Assembly (NCBI GenBank): GCA_963757065.1
Contig: CAVWQC010000002.1
Span: 372,001-436,000 of the forward strand
Source: PNON01 sp963757065
GTDB lineage: Bacteria; Chloroflexota; Anaerolineae; Anaerolineales; Anaerolineaceae
DNA: 64,000 nucleotides
Reading direction: 5' to 3'
The translations under genes and the position numbers were made by a program. The notes beneath the pieces were generated by a model. The model made no database searches, had not been told where the DNA came from, and saw nothing but the letters and a program-made list of their open reading frames with translations. Position 1 is the first letter of the stretch. Every line of letters begins with the position of its first letter. Shown in pieces: positions 38,040 through 47,835 of this stretch.

Positions 38040-38324
38040 ATGCACTTCGGGTTGCTCACTCTCCAATTTAAACTGTTTGGGTGCAATTCTTTGAAAGACA
38101 AAAGAAGCATTCTGCGACCTTTGGAACACCGTCTTTCGAAGCAATTCAATATCTCAATTGCAGAGACCGGATATCAGGATAGCCATGAAGACGCACAGAT
38201 AACCTTAGGTCTGGTGAATAATAATTCTGCTTTTATTCAATCAGAATTTGCAAAAATAGAAAAGTGGATGGAGAAATACTATCCGGAATTAACAATTTAT
38301 GATGAAAAACTGGAAATCATTTGA
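38040..38324 (+). CDS. DUF503 family protein (YlxP-like)
   Basis: 94-aa small protein of the DUF503/YlxP family, typically in translation-related neighbourhoods. Recognised by HFGLLTLQFKLFGCNSLKDKRS and RLSKQFNISIAETGYQDSHED, with the alternating pattern of a small alpha/beta fold. Start ATG 38040 after AGGACAAT. It lies 7 nt before the SDR gene, probably in one unit. Molecular function unknown. Confidence 0.85.
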   Translation: MHFGLLTLQFKLFGCNSLKDKRSILRPLEHRLSKQFNISIAETGYQDSHEDAQITLGLVNNNSAFIQSEFAKIEKWMEKYYPELTIYDEKLEII

Positions 38325-38330
38325 GGAAAA

Positions 38331-39122
38331 ATGGACCTTGGATTAAAAAATAAAAAAGCTGTTGTCACTGGAGCAAGCCGCGGTTTGGGGTATGCTGTGG
38401 CTTCTGGCCTTGCGAGCGAAGGTGTGGAATTGGTCATTAATAGCCGGGACGAGCAGTCGCTAAACAAATCGAAGGAAGAGATAAAATCTCAAGCACCTGT
38501 TCAGGTACATGCAGTTGCTGGTGATGTATCTTCTGCAGATTTCTGTAACCGTCTCATCCAGGAATCAGCCCAATTAATGGGTGGAATCGACTTGCTGGTT
38601 ACAAATTCCGGCGGCCCAAAAACCGGAAAATTCGAAACCAAGTCCGATGAAGACTGGATGGAAGCGATCAACCTGTGTTTCTTAAGCCATATCCGGCTCA
38701 TTCGTGCGGCTTTGCCATATTTACGTCTTTCGAAATCTCCCAGTGTTCTTACGATCACCTCCATCTCTGCGAAACAACCCATTCCAGACCTGATCTTTTC
38801 AAACACACTTCGGGCAGGATTACTCGGTTTGACAAAGACATTATCCCAGGAATTAGGCAGTGAAGGCATCCGGTTTAATTCGATCCTGCCGGGATGGACA
38901 AAAACAGATCGGGCACTCAGCCTGCTCAAAGATCGCTCAGTAAAAAACAACACTTCACAGGAAGTTGAAATGCAAAAGCAGGCCGATGCCACCTCATTCA
39001 AACGCCTGGCAACCCCGGAAGAATTCGCTAATGTTGCTGTATTTATACTTTCTCCTGCCGCCTCCTATCTTACCGGTGTTATGCTTCCAGTGGATGGCGG
39101 TTCATATAAAGGTCTCTTATAG
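38331..39122 (+). CDS. Short-chain dehydrogenase/reductase with atypical active site
   Basis: 263-aa Rossmann-fold protein. Cofactor loop TGASRGLGYAVA, NSGG in place of the usual NNAG, and C-terminal LTGVMLPVDGGSYKG as in FabG-like SDRs. The catalytic Ser is in TSISAKQ, but the expected Tyr-x-x-x-Lys is replaced by SNTLR (Ser-x-x-x-Arg). A subfamily of bacterial SDRs carries such SNxxR motifs, so this is not damage. Reaction unknown; it may bind nucleotide without standard reductase chemistry. Follows DUF503 and precedes the radical SAM gene by 7 nt. Confidence 0.85.
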   Translation: MDLGLKNKKAVVTGASRGLGYAVASGLASEGVELVINSRDEQSLNKSKEEIKSQAPVQVHAVAGDVSSADFCNRLIQESAQLMGGIDLLVTNSGGPKTGKFETKSDEDWMEAINLCFLSHIRLIRAALPYLRLSKSPSVLTITSISAKQPIPDLIFSNTLRAGLLGLTKTLSQELGSEGIRFNSILPGWTKTDRALSLLKDRSVKNNTSQEVEMQKQADATSFKRLATPEEFANVAVFILSPAASYLTGVMLPVDGGSYKGLL

Positions 39123-39129
39123 GTTGAAA

Positions 39130-41043
39130 ATGCAGTTGAAACAACAAAATAACTTTCTCGAAGAGAAGATCAACTCGATCCTGCCTCTTGTTCAGAAGCC
39201 GGGTCGTTACACCGGCGGTGAGTTAAATTCCATTGTCAAAGATTGGAATACTGTCCAGAGCAGGGTCGCCCTGGTCTTTCCGGATATTTACGATCTCGGA
39301 TTACCCAATCTTGGGTTGGCAATCCTGTATGATCTCCTCAATAAGCGTCAGGATGTACTCGCTGAGAGATGTTACACCCCCTGGGTCGATATGGAAGACC
39401 TGATGCGAAAAAATGAAATTCCATTATTTTCGCTGGAGACCAAACACCCCCTGATCGAATTCGATATTATCGGTTTTTCGCTTGCCTTATGAGACACTTT
39501 ATACCAATGTCCTGAACATGCTGGACCTGGCTGGAATTCCAGTTCATTCCAATGAGCGGACAATAGAACATCCACTGGTCATCGCCGGTGGACATGCAGC
39601 CTTCAACCCTGAACCAATGCATGCATTTATTGATGCATTTGTGATTGGCGAAGGCGAAGAAGTGATGGGAGAGATCGTCGATGTCCACCAGAAGTGGAAG
39701 ATATCAGGCCTGGATCGAAAGTGCATTGTTATTCCAACTGGCACTGATACCGGGAGTGTATGTACCATCATTGTATTCTGTCAGCTATTTACCTGATGGC
39801 ACGAGTACAGGAGATCAAACCGGTCAATGGAGATGTTGCCTTCCCGATCACCAAGCGGATCATGGCAAAATTGCCACCTCCGGTCACACAGGTTCATCGT
39901 GCCATACATCGAGATCGTTCATGACCGGGTGGCAATTGAGATCATGCGCGGCTGCACCCGCGGCTGCCGTTTCTGCCATGCCGGGATGATCACCCGACCC
40001 GTACGCGAACGTCCGGTGGAGGAGATCATGACTGCCATCGATGATGCCCTGGAAGCCACCGGGCATGAAGAAGTAGCTCTTTTATCATTATCTTCTTCCG
40101 ACTATACCCATATCCAGGAGCTGGTTGATGCCTTGAGCGAAAAATACACCGGAAACCACCTGGTGGTCTCTTTACCTTCCTTACGGATCGAATCATTTTC
40201 GGTGGATATCATGGACAAACTCAAAGGAACGCGGCTGGGCGGATTCACGCTTGCCCCGGAAGCAGCCACAGACCGGATGCGCCAGATCATCAACAAACCG
40301 GTATCCACTGAGAATCTGCTGGAGACAGCCAGGGCAATTTATAGCCGGGGTTGGACAACGATCAAACTCTATTTTATGATCGGCCATCCATCCGAAACCA
40401 TGGAAGATGTACAGGCTATCATTGACCTGTGCAAGCAGGTCTACCAGATCGGCCGCAAGTGTGGTTGGAGGTCGAGCCAGGGTACATGCCGGAGTCGGGA
40501 CATTTGTCCCAAAAGCGCATACCCCCTTCCAGTGGACTGCCTGCGATGATCCGGATTCGGTCCGTGAAAAACAGAATTTACTACGTTCGGAATTGCGAAA
40601 TCCAAACATAAAAGTCAGCTGGACAGACCCGAAAGATCACTCAAATGGAAGCCTGGTTGGCCCGCGGAGACCGCCGATTATCGGATGTAATTTACAATGC
40701 CTGGGAATCTGGCGCCAAATTTGATGCCTGGCAGGATCAGAATCATTATGAGAAATGGCTGAACGCGTTTTCACAACATGGTCTTGATCCCGACGTTTTA
40801 TTCTCACCGTGAACGAAATATCGACGAAGTTCTGCCATGGAGCCATATCAATACAGGCGTAAGGGATGCCTATCTGCTTAAGGAATTACAAATCTTCGAA
40901 AGAAGGAAAATTCCGGGAAGATTGCCGGGATGAGTGTTTTGCGTGCGGAATCATGCCTGAGTTCGACAGCAGAATTCCTTCCCGATTGGAAATGTCCACC
41001 TCCGAAAACGAAAAAGAAAGCCCGTGAGGAGCTCACCGTATGA
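39130..41043 (+). pseudogene. B12-binding-type radical SAM protein, TIGR03960-like (nine frameshifts)
   Basis: About 634 aa once nine single-base insertions are removed (near 39486, 39715, 39804, 39892, 40460, 40633, 40795, 40886 and 40983). Recognisable parts in order: LVQKPGRYTGGELNSI, RVALVFPDIYDLGLPNLG, the radical SAM cysteines CTRGCRFCHAG (near 39955), LGGFTLAPEAATDRMR, VVGGRARVHAGVGTFVPK and the C-terminal Cys pattern CRDECFACG with WKCPPP. These families are usually paired with DUF2344, which follows with an ATGA overlap. All motifs are undamaged, which is unexpected for real decay. Role by family: probably tRNA or cofactor modification, not established. Confidence 0.75.
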
Positions 41044-41668
41044 GAATTCGAATAACATTTCAAGAAGACCCAGGCCATGCGCTTTACCGGTCACCTTGAC
41101 TTGCAGCAAACCTGGTTCCGGGTTTTTCGCAGGGCAGGAATACAACTTGAATACAGCCAGGGATTTCACCAGCAGCCAAAACTTCAACTGGCATCTGCTC
41201 TACCTTTGGGATATATCAGTTCCGGGGAAGTACTGGATGGCTGGATCAAAGAAGAACTACCTCTCTTGATTTGTCGATGAAAATTCAGGCAGCCCTGCCA
41301 CCTGGACTGGAGGTGTTTACATGTTGAAGGAATCCCGCTTGATGCCCCGAAAGTGCAGGTAGCGCTCCAAACAGCAGATTACCAGGTTACGCTTTCACCT
41401 AATGAGGATATTCAATGAACTTCAGATGAAGATCGACCAATTTATTCAATCCACCGAAATCCTTGTGGAGCGCCGGGGAAAAACACGGAATATTCGCGAC
41501 CTCGTTGAAAGTTTGGGAATAAGTACTACAGCTGAGGGTAAAGGTGCCATCACCATGCGCTTATCAGCCCGCGAATCTGCAACCGGCAGGGCGGATGAAG
41601 TCTTGACCCATCTGGGTATCGATCCATATAAAAGCCTGATCGAACGGATCAGTTTGAACTTTTCTTGA
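41040..41668 (+). pseudogene. DUF2344 (TIGR03936) radical-SAM-linked protein (four frameshifts)
   Basis: About 208 aa after four corrections (extra bases near 41063, 41317 and 41415, and one missing base near 41262). N terminus MRIRITFQ then KTQAMRFTGHLDLQQTWFRV, middle SQGFHQQPKLQLASALPLGY, and C-terminal ALQTADYQVTLSP, all typical of DUF2344, the usual partner or fusion partner of TIGR03960 radical SAM proteins. The start overlaps the radical SAM stop by 4 nt, so coupling is expected. In the deposited sequence no long frame remains. Confidence 0.72.
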
Positions 41669-41675
41669 TCACGTG

Positions 41676-42580
41676 CTATTCCGACCTCTTACGAAGAATT
41701 GTAACAATTAATCCAGGCACTTCAATCTTCACAGGTCTTGAACTTAATAATTGTGAAATAAGGATGGCCCCCATGATCAGGAAGCAGCCAACAACCTGAA
41801 TTAGTGTCAACTTCTCTGAGAGGATCAGCCAGCCAAATAAAGCAGCGAAAACCGCCTCGAGACTCAGGATGATGGCAGCATCAGCGGGTGGAGCATGTCG
41901 CTGTCCATACGCCTGGAGGGTGAAGCCAACTCCAGTGGAGATTAGTGCAAGGTAGAGGATCGACGGCCAGGCTGGAAGGAGGGCAGGTAACGAATCCCGT
42001 TGGAAGAGTCAATCCGAAGATCATATTCAGAATTCCACAGACCAGGAATTGACCGGTGACAAAAGCCAGATACCGGAACATGTTTCACCCCCATACCGGT
42101 AACGATCACATGTAAAGCCCACAGTACCGCACCAATCAGAACAATTCCATCACCCCAATTAAAACGCAAAACGCCACCGCTGCCTAACATATAAATTCCA
42201 ATGGTGGTCATAAAAGCAGCCAGCCAGATGGACCAGTTCGATCTTTCCTTCCAGAATATTGTGAGCAAAATGGGGATGATGACCACATAAGTTCCGGTGA
42301 TAAAACCGGCGTTACCTGCGGTGGTAAATTCCAAACCAGCTTGCTGAAGTCCGCTGGCTGCAAACAAAATAAATCCACCGGCAGCCATCCAGGGTATGGT
42401 CTTACGATTAAGATGCAGATTGAATCGAATAAATGGCAGCATTACCAATCCACCCAGAGTCCATCGGGCAGCATTGAATAATAAGGCACCTACCTCTAGA
42501 GCAGCATTGCGCTGGGCAATAAACCCCAATCCCCAGACCAGGGCAGCCAAAAGTAAGGTGAGATCTGCTTTTACTCGCAT
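41676..42580 (-). CDS. DMT-superfamily (EamA) transporter (two frameshifts)
   Basis: Ten-helix drug/metabolite exporter, 300 aa after removal of two extra bases (near 42075 and 42003). First EamA repeat: LLAALVWGLGFIAQRNAA ... LQQAGLEFTTAGNAGFITG; second repeat: LAFVTGQFLVCGILN, ALISTGVGFTLQAYGQ and EAVFAALFGWLILSEKL. The uncorrected frame runs only from 42580 to about 41942. Converges on DUF2344, with 7 nt between stops. Substrate not predictable. Confidence 0.82.
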
Positions 42581-42733
42581 GTGCGCAAGTTTATCATGAT
42601 AACGTCAAAGGATTATCAACAAATATAAATCGTAAATTACACCTCATAAAGGAGTGATTTATCAAGAACCAGGTTGATGAATATTTCTAAGCCTAAATGT
42701 CGATACAAGAATTAATCGTCGTCGCCACCGTTT

Positions 42734-44175
42734 TCATTCTTGATCGTGGCAGGTATTGCAATCTGTGATATCCCGCTTTTCCGGTTGTATGGCATGCAGT
42801 GCAGACTCCATTTGCACTTTCATGGTTTATATTAAAATGCCGGATGGCCGCGATTCCAGGATGGAAAAGTATGGCAGCTGGAACATTGTCCGTCGAGATG
42901 ATTTGATGGCCTGGTGTGACAGGATTGGCAGTCGGTCAAAATATCATGGTTGAAATTTGCTGGAACCCAACCAGTGGTTGCATGACAGCTGGAGCATTGA
43001 ACGTTGTAATGATTAACTGGTTGATCATTTTGATGGCAGGTAATGCACTCGGTCAGTCCATCGTGATTTACACTTTGCGGAGACCAGGCAGTAGTGGAAT
43101 GGCAGGTCGAACAAAGCCCTGGAAAATGGTTAACCGGTCGCTTACTTTCGTGACAGCTTACACAATCTGTCAGGCTTGCATGATCGACTTTCTGGGGTGA
43201 CCAGGCATTTGTCGTATGACACGTCGAACAAACCTGGTCAAAATGCCCTGGCCTGACAGCATGACAACTGATACAGTCAGCAGATTCGTTTTGGTCATGG
43301 TCAAAGGAAACGGGCAGCCAGGCTTTGATCGAATGGCAGGCGTCACATTTTAATGCAGAATGAGGCACAGGTTTATCTTCAGCATGGCAATCAGTGCATG
43401 CAGTAGCATAAAAATCTTTATGATCGATCTTCCTGCCTTCCCAACCGAAGGAAGAATGGCAGAGACTACACTCAAGAGCGGAATGGGTTTTAGGAACTGA
43501 TTCTGAGTGGCAGTCGGTACATAGAGTCCCTTTAACAGATGTAGAGTCTATATGGCAACCAGTGCAAGGAATCACAGCATGCCAACCGACTAGTGGAAAG
43601 GTCGGATGAGTATCTGTTAATAGTGCAGACGGTGTTGCATAGTAAAATCCCTTTGTGTTTAGCTCCTCCCCAGGCAACCTATTCCCGGCAATTATTTTCC
43701 AGTTTATTGGTCTTTTCGTGGAGTTTTCTATCATCAAGCCAAATGTTTTCCATTTCCGTCTGAGTGCAAGGACTGACTCATCCTGGCTGGTTATACAGCA
43801 GGTTTGAATGGCAGGGTCGGATAACCGGTAAAATTCAAGAAGTGAATTGATGCGTGGATCATTTGTCTTAATAATGGGATTATTATATGCCAATTGGTCA
43901 ATAGCCCGGCTGACCGCAATAGTTTTTTCCAGGATGTCACCAGATGGATTTTTCAGGTCACTTAATCTTAATCCCAACAGGTGATCTGCGTAAAGCAACT
44001 TTTGGGTTCGGCCAGGAGTCAGACTTAACCTGAATTGCTCCGCCCGATATTGAACCGGATACAGTGGATTTCCGGGAGAAGCTAAGCCATTATTCGACAA
44101 TACAAAGCTTCCCGCTGCAACCATTAGTATCAATAGTAAGCCAAGCAGTATAATGACTTTTATTAATCTACGCAT
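42734..44175 (-). CDS. Multihaem cytochrome c, 15 CXXCH motifs (two frameshifts near the end)
   Basis: About 479 aa after correction. N-terminal signal/anchor helix (VIILLGLLLILMVAAGSFVL), then an unassigned helical domain of about 200 residues, then repeated units of the form CxxCH-x12-16-W-H (for example CSTCHTTNAWSPQKVDH). I count 13 CXXCH in the main frame; one extra base near 42838 hides CTACH and another near 42775 hides CNTCH, so 15 in all, ending DQE. Start ATG 44175 after AAAGGGG; upstream in-frame ATGs are poorer. Such proteins carry electrons in the periplasm or on the cell surface. No partner reductase is nearby. Confidence 0.85.
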
Positions 44176-44287
44176 GGTGTCCCCTTTCCAATGTATTGCC
44201 ATATTATATATATAAACTGAGAAACCGGTCATGCTTTTTTTCGGTCCTCATCTCATGGTAAAATAAACGGGAATTTGAAAGTAATTT

Positions 44288-44359
44288 GCCCTTGTAGCCT
44301 AGTGGATAAGGCGTCACCCTCCGAAGGTGAAAACCGGCGTTCGAGTTGCCGCAGGGGCA
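44288..44359 (+). tRNA. tRNA-Arg (CCG)
   Basis: 72-nt cloverleaf: acceptor stem 44288-44294 with 44352-44358 (one G-U pair), D arm GCCT/AGGC, anticodon stem TCACC/GGTGA with loop CTCCGAA (anticodon CCG), T arm CGGCG-TTCGAGT-TGCCG with one G-U, discriminator A. No CCA encoded. A TAAAAT at 44259-44264 may be its -10 box. Confidence 0.88.
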
Positions 44360-44360
44360 C

Positions 44361-44387
44361 AAAAACACCGCTACCGCGGTGTTTTTT
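44361..44387. terminator. Bidirectional terminator after tRNA-Arg
   Basis: Stem of 11 bp including A-T pairs (44361-44371 with 44376-44386), loop TACC, flanked by A- and T-runs. It ends the tRNA on the plus strand and probably the minus-strand unit finishing at 44417. Confidence 0.85.
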
Positions 44388-44416
44388 CTTTTGATTGTTT
44401 TATATTGCGACAGATT

Positions 44417-45178
44417 TTACAATCTGCCAGCTGATTGTATATGCTCTTCAGCTAATTTGAGTAAGATGGGGATGTTGGGAGTTGAACCTGCTGATATTTT
44501 TTGGACTTGAATTTTCCCATCCCGCCAGTATTTGATCAAAATCGTGCCCCTTTCTACAACCATTCCTGCGGCCTGACTCCAGAGGATAATGTTTTCTCCG
44601 ATTTTTAATCCTTGTTGGTTTAGGAGGATCTCTCCAAATTTGACTACCTGTCCTCTGGCTAAAATTTCCTGATCATTTAAATATATGCCAGGGTAGACCC
44701 TTGACTCAAGTTCCCTTACCATCTGGTCAAAATGGCGGATATTTCCGTGGATTTTCGCAATACCTTTCGGAGTGTGGATTTCCAATTCTTTTTTCCATAA
44801 AGGGAAAAGAAAGAATAGATTGACCTCATCCCGCCTATAGATATTTTGAATTTCAGCATAAACAATTTGCCACTGCTTACCTGTGTGGGTTATCTGAAGT
44901 GAGTCAGCCGCAAAAGAGAGCTCCATTGGTTTGGAAATGATCAAACGAATCAGGATCACCAGGATTATCAACGCAAATATGGATATAAGGCATAGGAAAG
45001 GAATAATGCTATTTAGCGACCTAGCCGTCCCGTGGCTGGCCATTTCCCAGGAATATGAAAAATAGCTCAACACAACGGATAACAAAATTCCGATGATACA
45101 AAAAACCAGCACCAACCAGGAAGACCAGGGAGTTTTGGTCGTATAAAATACCGGTCGGTTTTGCTCGGTGTTTTTCAT
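44417..45178 (-). CDS. Hypothetical membrane protein (two helices, large cytosolic domain)
   Basis: 253 aa. Two N-terminal membrane helices (about 20-42 and 58-82), then a 160-residue cytosolic beta-rich domain with a pattern like PH-type folds (LQITHTGKQWQIVYAEIQNI; IHGNIRHFDQMVRELE). I do not recognise a named family. It is 14 nt downstream of the MreB-like gene, same strand, so it may belong to the cytoskeletal or envelope apparatus, but this is only inferred from position. Its end lies near the terminator at 44361-44387. Confidence 0.65.
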   Translation of the reverse strand: MKNTEQNRPVFYTTKTPWSSWLVLVFCIIGILLSVVLSYFSYSWEMASHGTARSLNSIIPFLCLISIFALIILVILIRLIISKPMELSFAADSLQITHTGKQWQIVYAEIQNIYRRDEVNLFFLFPLWKKELEIHTPKGIAKIHGNIRHFDQMVRELESRVYPGIYLNDQEILARGQVVKFGEILLNQQGLKIGENIILWSQAAGMVVERGTILIKYWRDGKIQVQKISAGSTPNIPILLKLAEEHIQSAGRL

Positions 45179-45192
45179 TTTTGTTCTTGATC

Positions 45193-46200
45193 TTATCCCA
45201 TTGGCAGATTGCGTCTCAACTGGGGATAAAGATTGATCCCTTTGACTGCCCCTTCAACTGTGCAGGCAGTCGGATTATCAACCAGGTAAGCTGGAATTCC
45301 AAGTGATTTGGTTAAGTATTTATCCATTCCACGCAGCATTGCACCTCCACCACAAAGTGCAGCTCCCCGATCAATAATATCCGATAACAGTTCAGGAGGA
45401 GTTTTTTCAAGCACTCTTTTAATGCTGGCGACAATATCCCGCAATGGATCATCCAAGGCCTCGACGATATCCTCATTCTTCACTTCCAGCGGCTTGGGTA
45501 AGCCACTAACCTGATCCTGCCCTTGAATTTCTATGGAACCCATTTGTGAGATCGGGATGGCACTGCCAATTTTTATCTTTAATTGTTCAGCAGTTGGCTG
45601 CCCGACCAGGAGACCATATTTCTTTTTAAGATAGTTAATAATCGCTTCGTCGAGGGCTAAACCCCCACCGCGTAAAGTTTCAGCGCATACAATCCCGTTC
45701 ATTGCGAGGATCGCAGACTGAGTTGTACCTCCACCCAGGGAGATGATCATATTACCTGACGGAGTGGAAATGGGAAGGTCTATTCCAATAGCTGCAGCAA
45801 GGGGCTGCCAGATCATAAAAACTTCGCGGCTGCCTGCCCCGAGGCAAGCTTCATGGACTGCCCGCATTTCTACGCTCGTTACACCATAGGGAATTGTGAT
45901 CATGACCCTGGGTTTGAACATACCCATCGGTCCGGAAACACGTCGTAAAACATCCCGTAGCAAATTTTCAGTTATTTCGAAATCAGCGATCACCCCATTC
46001 CGAAGGGGGCGCGTCACTTCAATTGATTCGGGAACCCGACCGTACATATCATTGGCCGCTTTTCCCCATTCGACCATCTTCATTTCTTCGACCAGGATGG
46101 CTACAATGGTTGGTTCATTGAGCAGAATTTGGTTACCTTCTGCTACCTGTGTATACATAGTCCCCAGGTCAATTCCGATATCACGCGAAAAAAATGGCAT
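45193..46200 (-). CDS. mreB: Rod-shape-determining actin homologue, MreB/Mbl family
   Basis: 335-aa actin-fold ATPase forming filaments under the membrane. Phosphate-1 loop DIGIDLGTMYTQV, adenosine/phosphate-2 loop SLGGGTTQSAIL, and CGGGAMLRGMDKYL near the C terminus. Length is normal for MreB. No mreC, mreD or rodA follow; a two-helix membrane protein does. It could therefore be a paralogue (Mbl/MreBH-like) with the main mre operon elsewhere. Confidence 0.88.
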   Translation of the reverse strand: MPFFSRDIGIDLGTMYTQVAEGNQILLNEPTIVAILVEEMKMVEWGKAANDMYGRVPESIEVTRPLRNGVIADFEITENLLRDVLRRVSGPMGMFKPRVMITIPYGVTSVEMRAVHEACLGAGSREVFMIWQPLAAAIGIDLPISTPSGNMIISLGGGTTQSAILAMNGIVCAETLRGGGLALDEAIINYLKKKYGLLVGQPTAEQLKIKIGSAIPISQMGSIEIQGQDQVSGLPKPLEVKNEDIVEALDDPLRDIVASIKRVLEKTPPELLSDIIDRGAALCGGGAMLRGMDKYLTKSLGIPAYLVDNPTACTVEGAVKGINLYPQLRRNLPMG

Positions 46201-46281
46201 GGATTAATTACCTTTCTCAAGTATTATACATGGAATGGGTTGATTTGGGTTTTTACCGGGTGAATTCTTACCGCTACTTAA

Positions 46282-47240
46282 CTAGATATCAACCTGTTTG
46301 ATGAGATCTTTAAGTATTTTGGCGGAATTTGTTAACCCACCTATTTCTTCATCTGACAAAGTTAAGTTCAGGATCTTCTTAATTCCATTTCTTCCAACGA
46401 TGCTCGGAAGGCTCAGGTAAACATCCTTTATTCCATCATAGTCTTCGATAAATGTCGATAATGAAAGGACAGTGTCCTGGTCGCGTAAAATCGCTTCAGT
46501 GATCCTTAACAGGCCATTGGCTACCGCATAATATGTGGCTCCTTTGCGCTCAATGATCTGATATGCAGCATCCCGGGTCTGTTTAAAAATCTCATCCCAC
46601 ACATCCTGGGAATATCCGATACAGTTCGCCAGGCAATATTCTTTCAGACGCATTCCGGCAATATTGGCCAGAGACCATACTGGTACTTCACTATCCCCAT
46701 GTTCTCCTATGATATACGCATGGACACTGCGAGGATCGACACCGGCATGCTGGCTGAGCAGGTACCTGAAGCGGGCAGTGTCCAGTATTGTCCCGGAACC
46801 GATGACTTTGGCATGCGGTAACCCTGAAATTTTCCAGGATGCATAACTCAGGATATCCACCGGATTGGTGGCAATAAGTAACAAACCATCCGGGATTATT
46901 CTTTACAACCTGCGGAATGATCTGCTTAAATATGGCATATATTCTTATGGACCAGGTCCAGGCGGGATTCACCGGGTTTTTGTCCTGCTCCGGCTGTGAC
47001 CACTGTGATGGCTGCTCCCTTGCAATCTTCATACGTGCCAGCCCAAATTCTGGTAGGCTGTACAAATGGGACTGCATGATTCAGATCCATGGCTTCCCCT
47101 TCAGCTTTCGACTTGTTCGCATCGATAAGAACGATCTCACCAGCCAGACCGCTTTGCAGAAGCGCATACGCATAAGTGGCGCCTACATTACCAGCCCCAA
47201 TAATCGCAATTTTTGTTGAAGTCAATAGGTCATCAATCAT
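46282..47240 (-). CDS. ldh: L-lactate dehydrogenase (two frameshifts)
   Basis: 318 aa after correction. NAD-binding IAIIGAGNVGATYAYAL, the substrate loop AGQKPGESRLDL with Gln (lactate rather than malate type), NPVDILSYASW, and the catalytic His in YIIGEHGDSEVPVW. Extra bases near 46932 and 46894 break the frame; between them the third frame gives AIFKQIIPQVVKNNP. Start ATG 47240 after AGGAGG. Reduces pyruvate to lactate, regenerating NAD+ in fermentation. Lies after atpC with 162 nt between, including a 20-bp palindrome. Confidence 0.92.
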
Positions 47241-47320
47241 GATGCCTCCTTTTTCTATCAATAATTCTACCAAGAACAATAATGGAAACCATGGAAAGCT
47301 AAGCAACATGGTTAGACAAG

Positions 47321-47340
47321 GGTTAAATAATTATTTAACC
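47321..47340. promoter_or_regulatory. Perfect 20-bp palindrome upstream of ldh
   Basis: GGTTAAATAATTATTTAACC, two exact 10-nt halves with no loop, 81 nt upstream of the ldh start. No T tract follows on either strand, so it resembles an operator more than a terminator. A possible -35/-10 pair (TTGCTT, 16 nt, CATTAT) lies between it and ldh on the minus strand. Confidence 0.45.
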
Positions 47341-47402
47341 GTAAAAGATAGGTTAATGAAAGGGGATAAATTAAGGACAAATTTCAGGTTTGGTATATTG
47401 AT

Positions 47403-47822
47403 TTATCGTTTATCTTTTCGATATTTCCGTACTGTTTCAAGACGGAGGTTGGATCTTCTCAATGCAGATTGCAGGGTAAGGTACGTATCGGTATCTTGAG
47501 GGATGACTTTCTGAAGCATCTCCTCTGCCCTTTGTTTGGCAGATTCAGCTCTTTCAATGTCGATTTCTTCGATATTTTCAGCTGAATCTGCAAGGATAGT
47601 GACCTGGTCAGGCTGGACTTCGACGATTCCGCCAGCTACAGTAAATACTTTTTCTTCGCCTTTATAACGTACTTTGATCAATCCAAATTTCAACGTGGAA
47701 AGAAGCGGGGAATGGTGCGGCAAAATTCCCATTTCTCCCAGAGTGCCGGGGACCACAACAATATCCGCTTCACCTGAATAAACAGATCGATCTTGCGAGG
47801 TTATTTCTACATGGATAGGCAT
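47403..47822 (-). CDS. atpC: F1-ATPase epsilon subunit
   Basis: 139 aa. N-terminal beta sandwich (MPIHVEITSQDRSVYSGEAD, GTLGEMGILPHHSPL) followed by a helical hairpin (ERAESAKQRAEEML). Regulatory and coupling subunit of ATP synthase. Last gene of atpAGDC, 13 nt after atpD. Confidence 0.95.
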   Translation of the reverse strand: MPIHVEITSQDRSVYSGEADIVVVPGTLGEMGILPHHSPLLSTLKFGLIKVRYKGEEKVFTVAGGIVEVQPDQVTILADSAENIEEIDIERAESAKQRAEEMLQKVIPQDTDTYLTLQSALRRSNLRLETVRKYRKDKR

Positions 47823-47835
47823 TATCAGCCCTCTC

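Noticed and set aside
38501..39001. 166-aa minus-strand frame
   Set aside because: Antisense shadow of the SDR gene.
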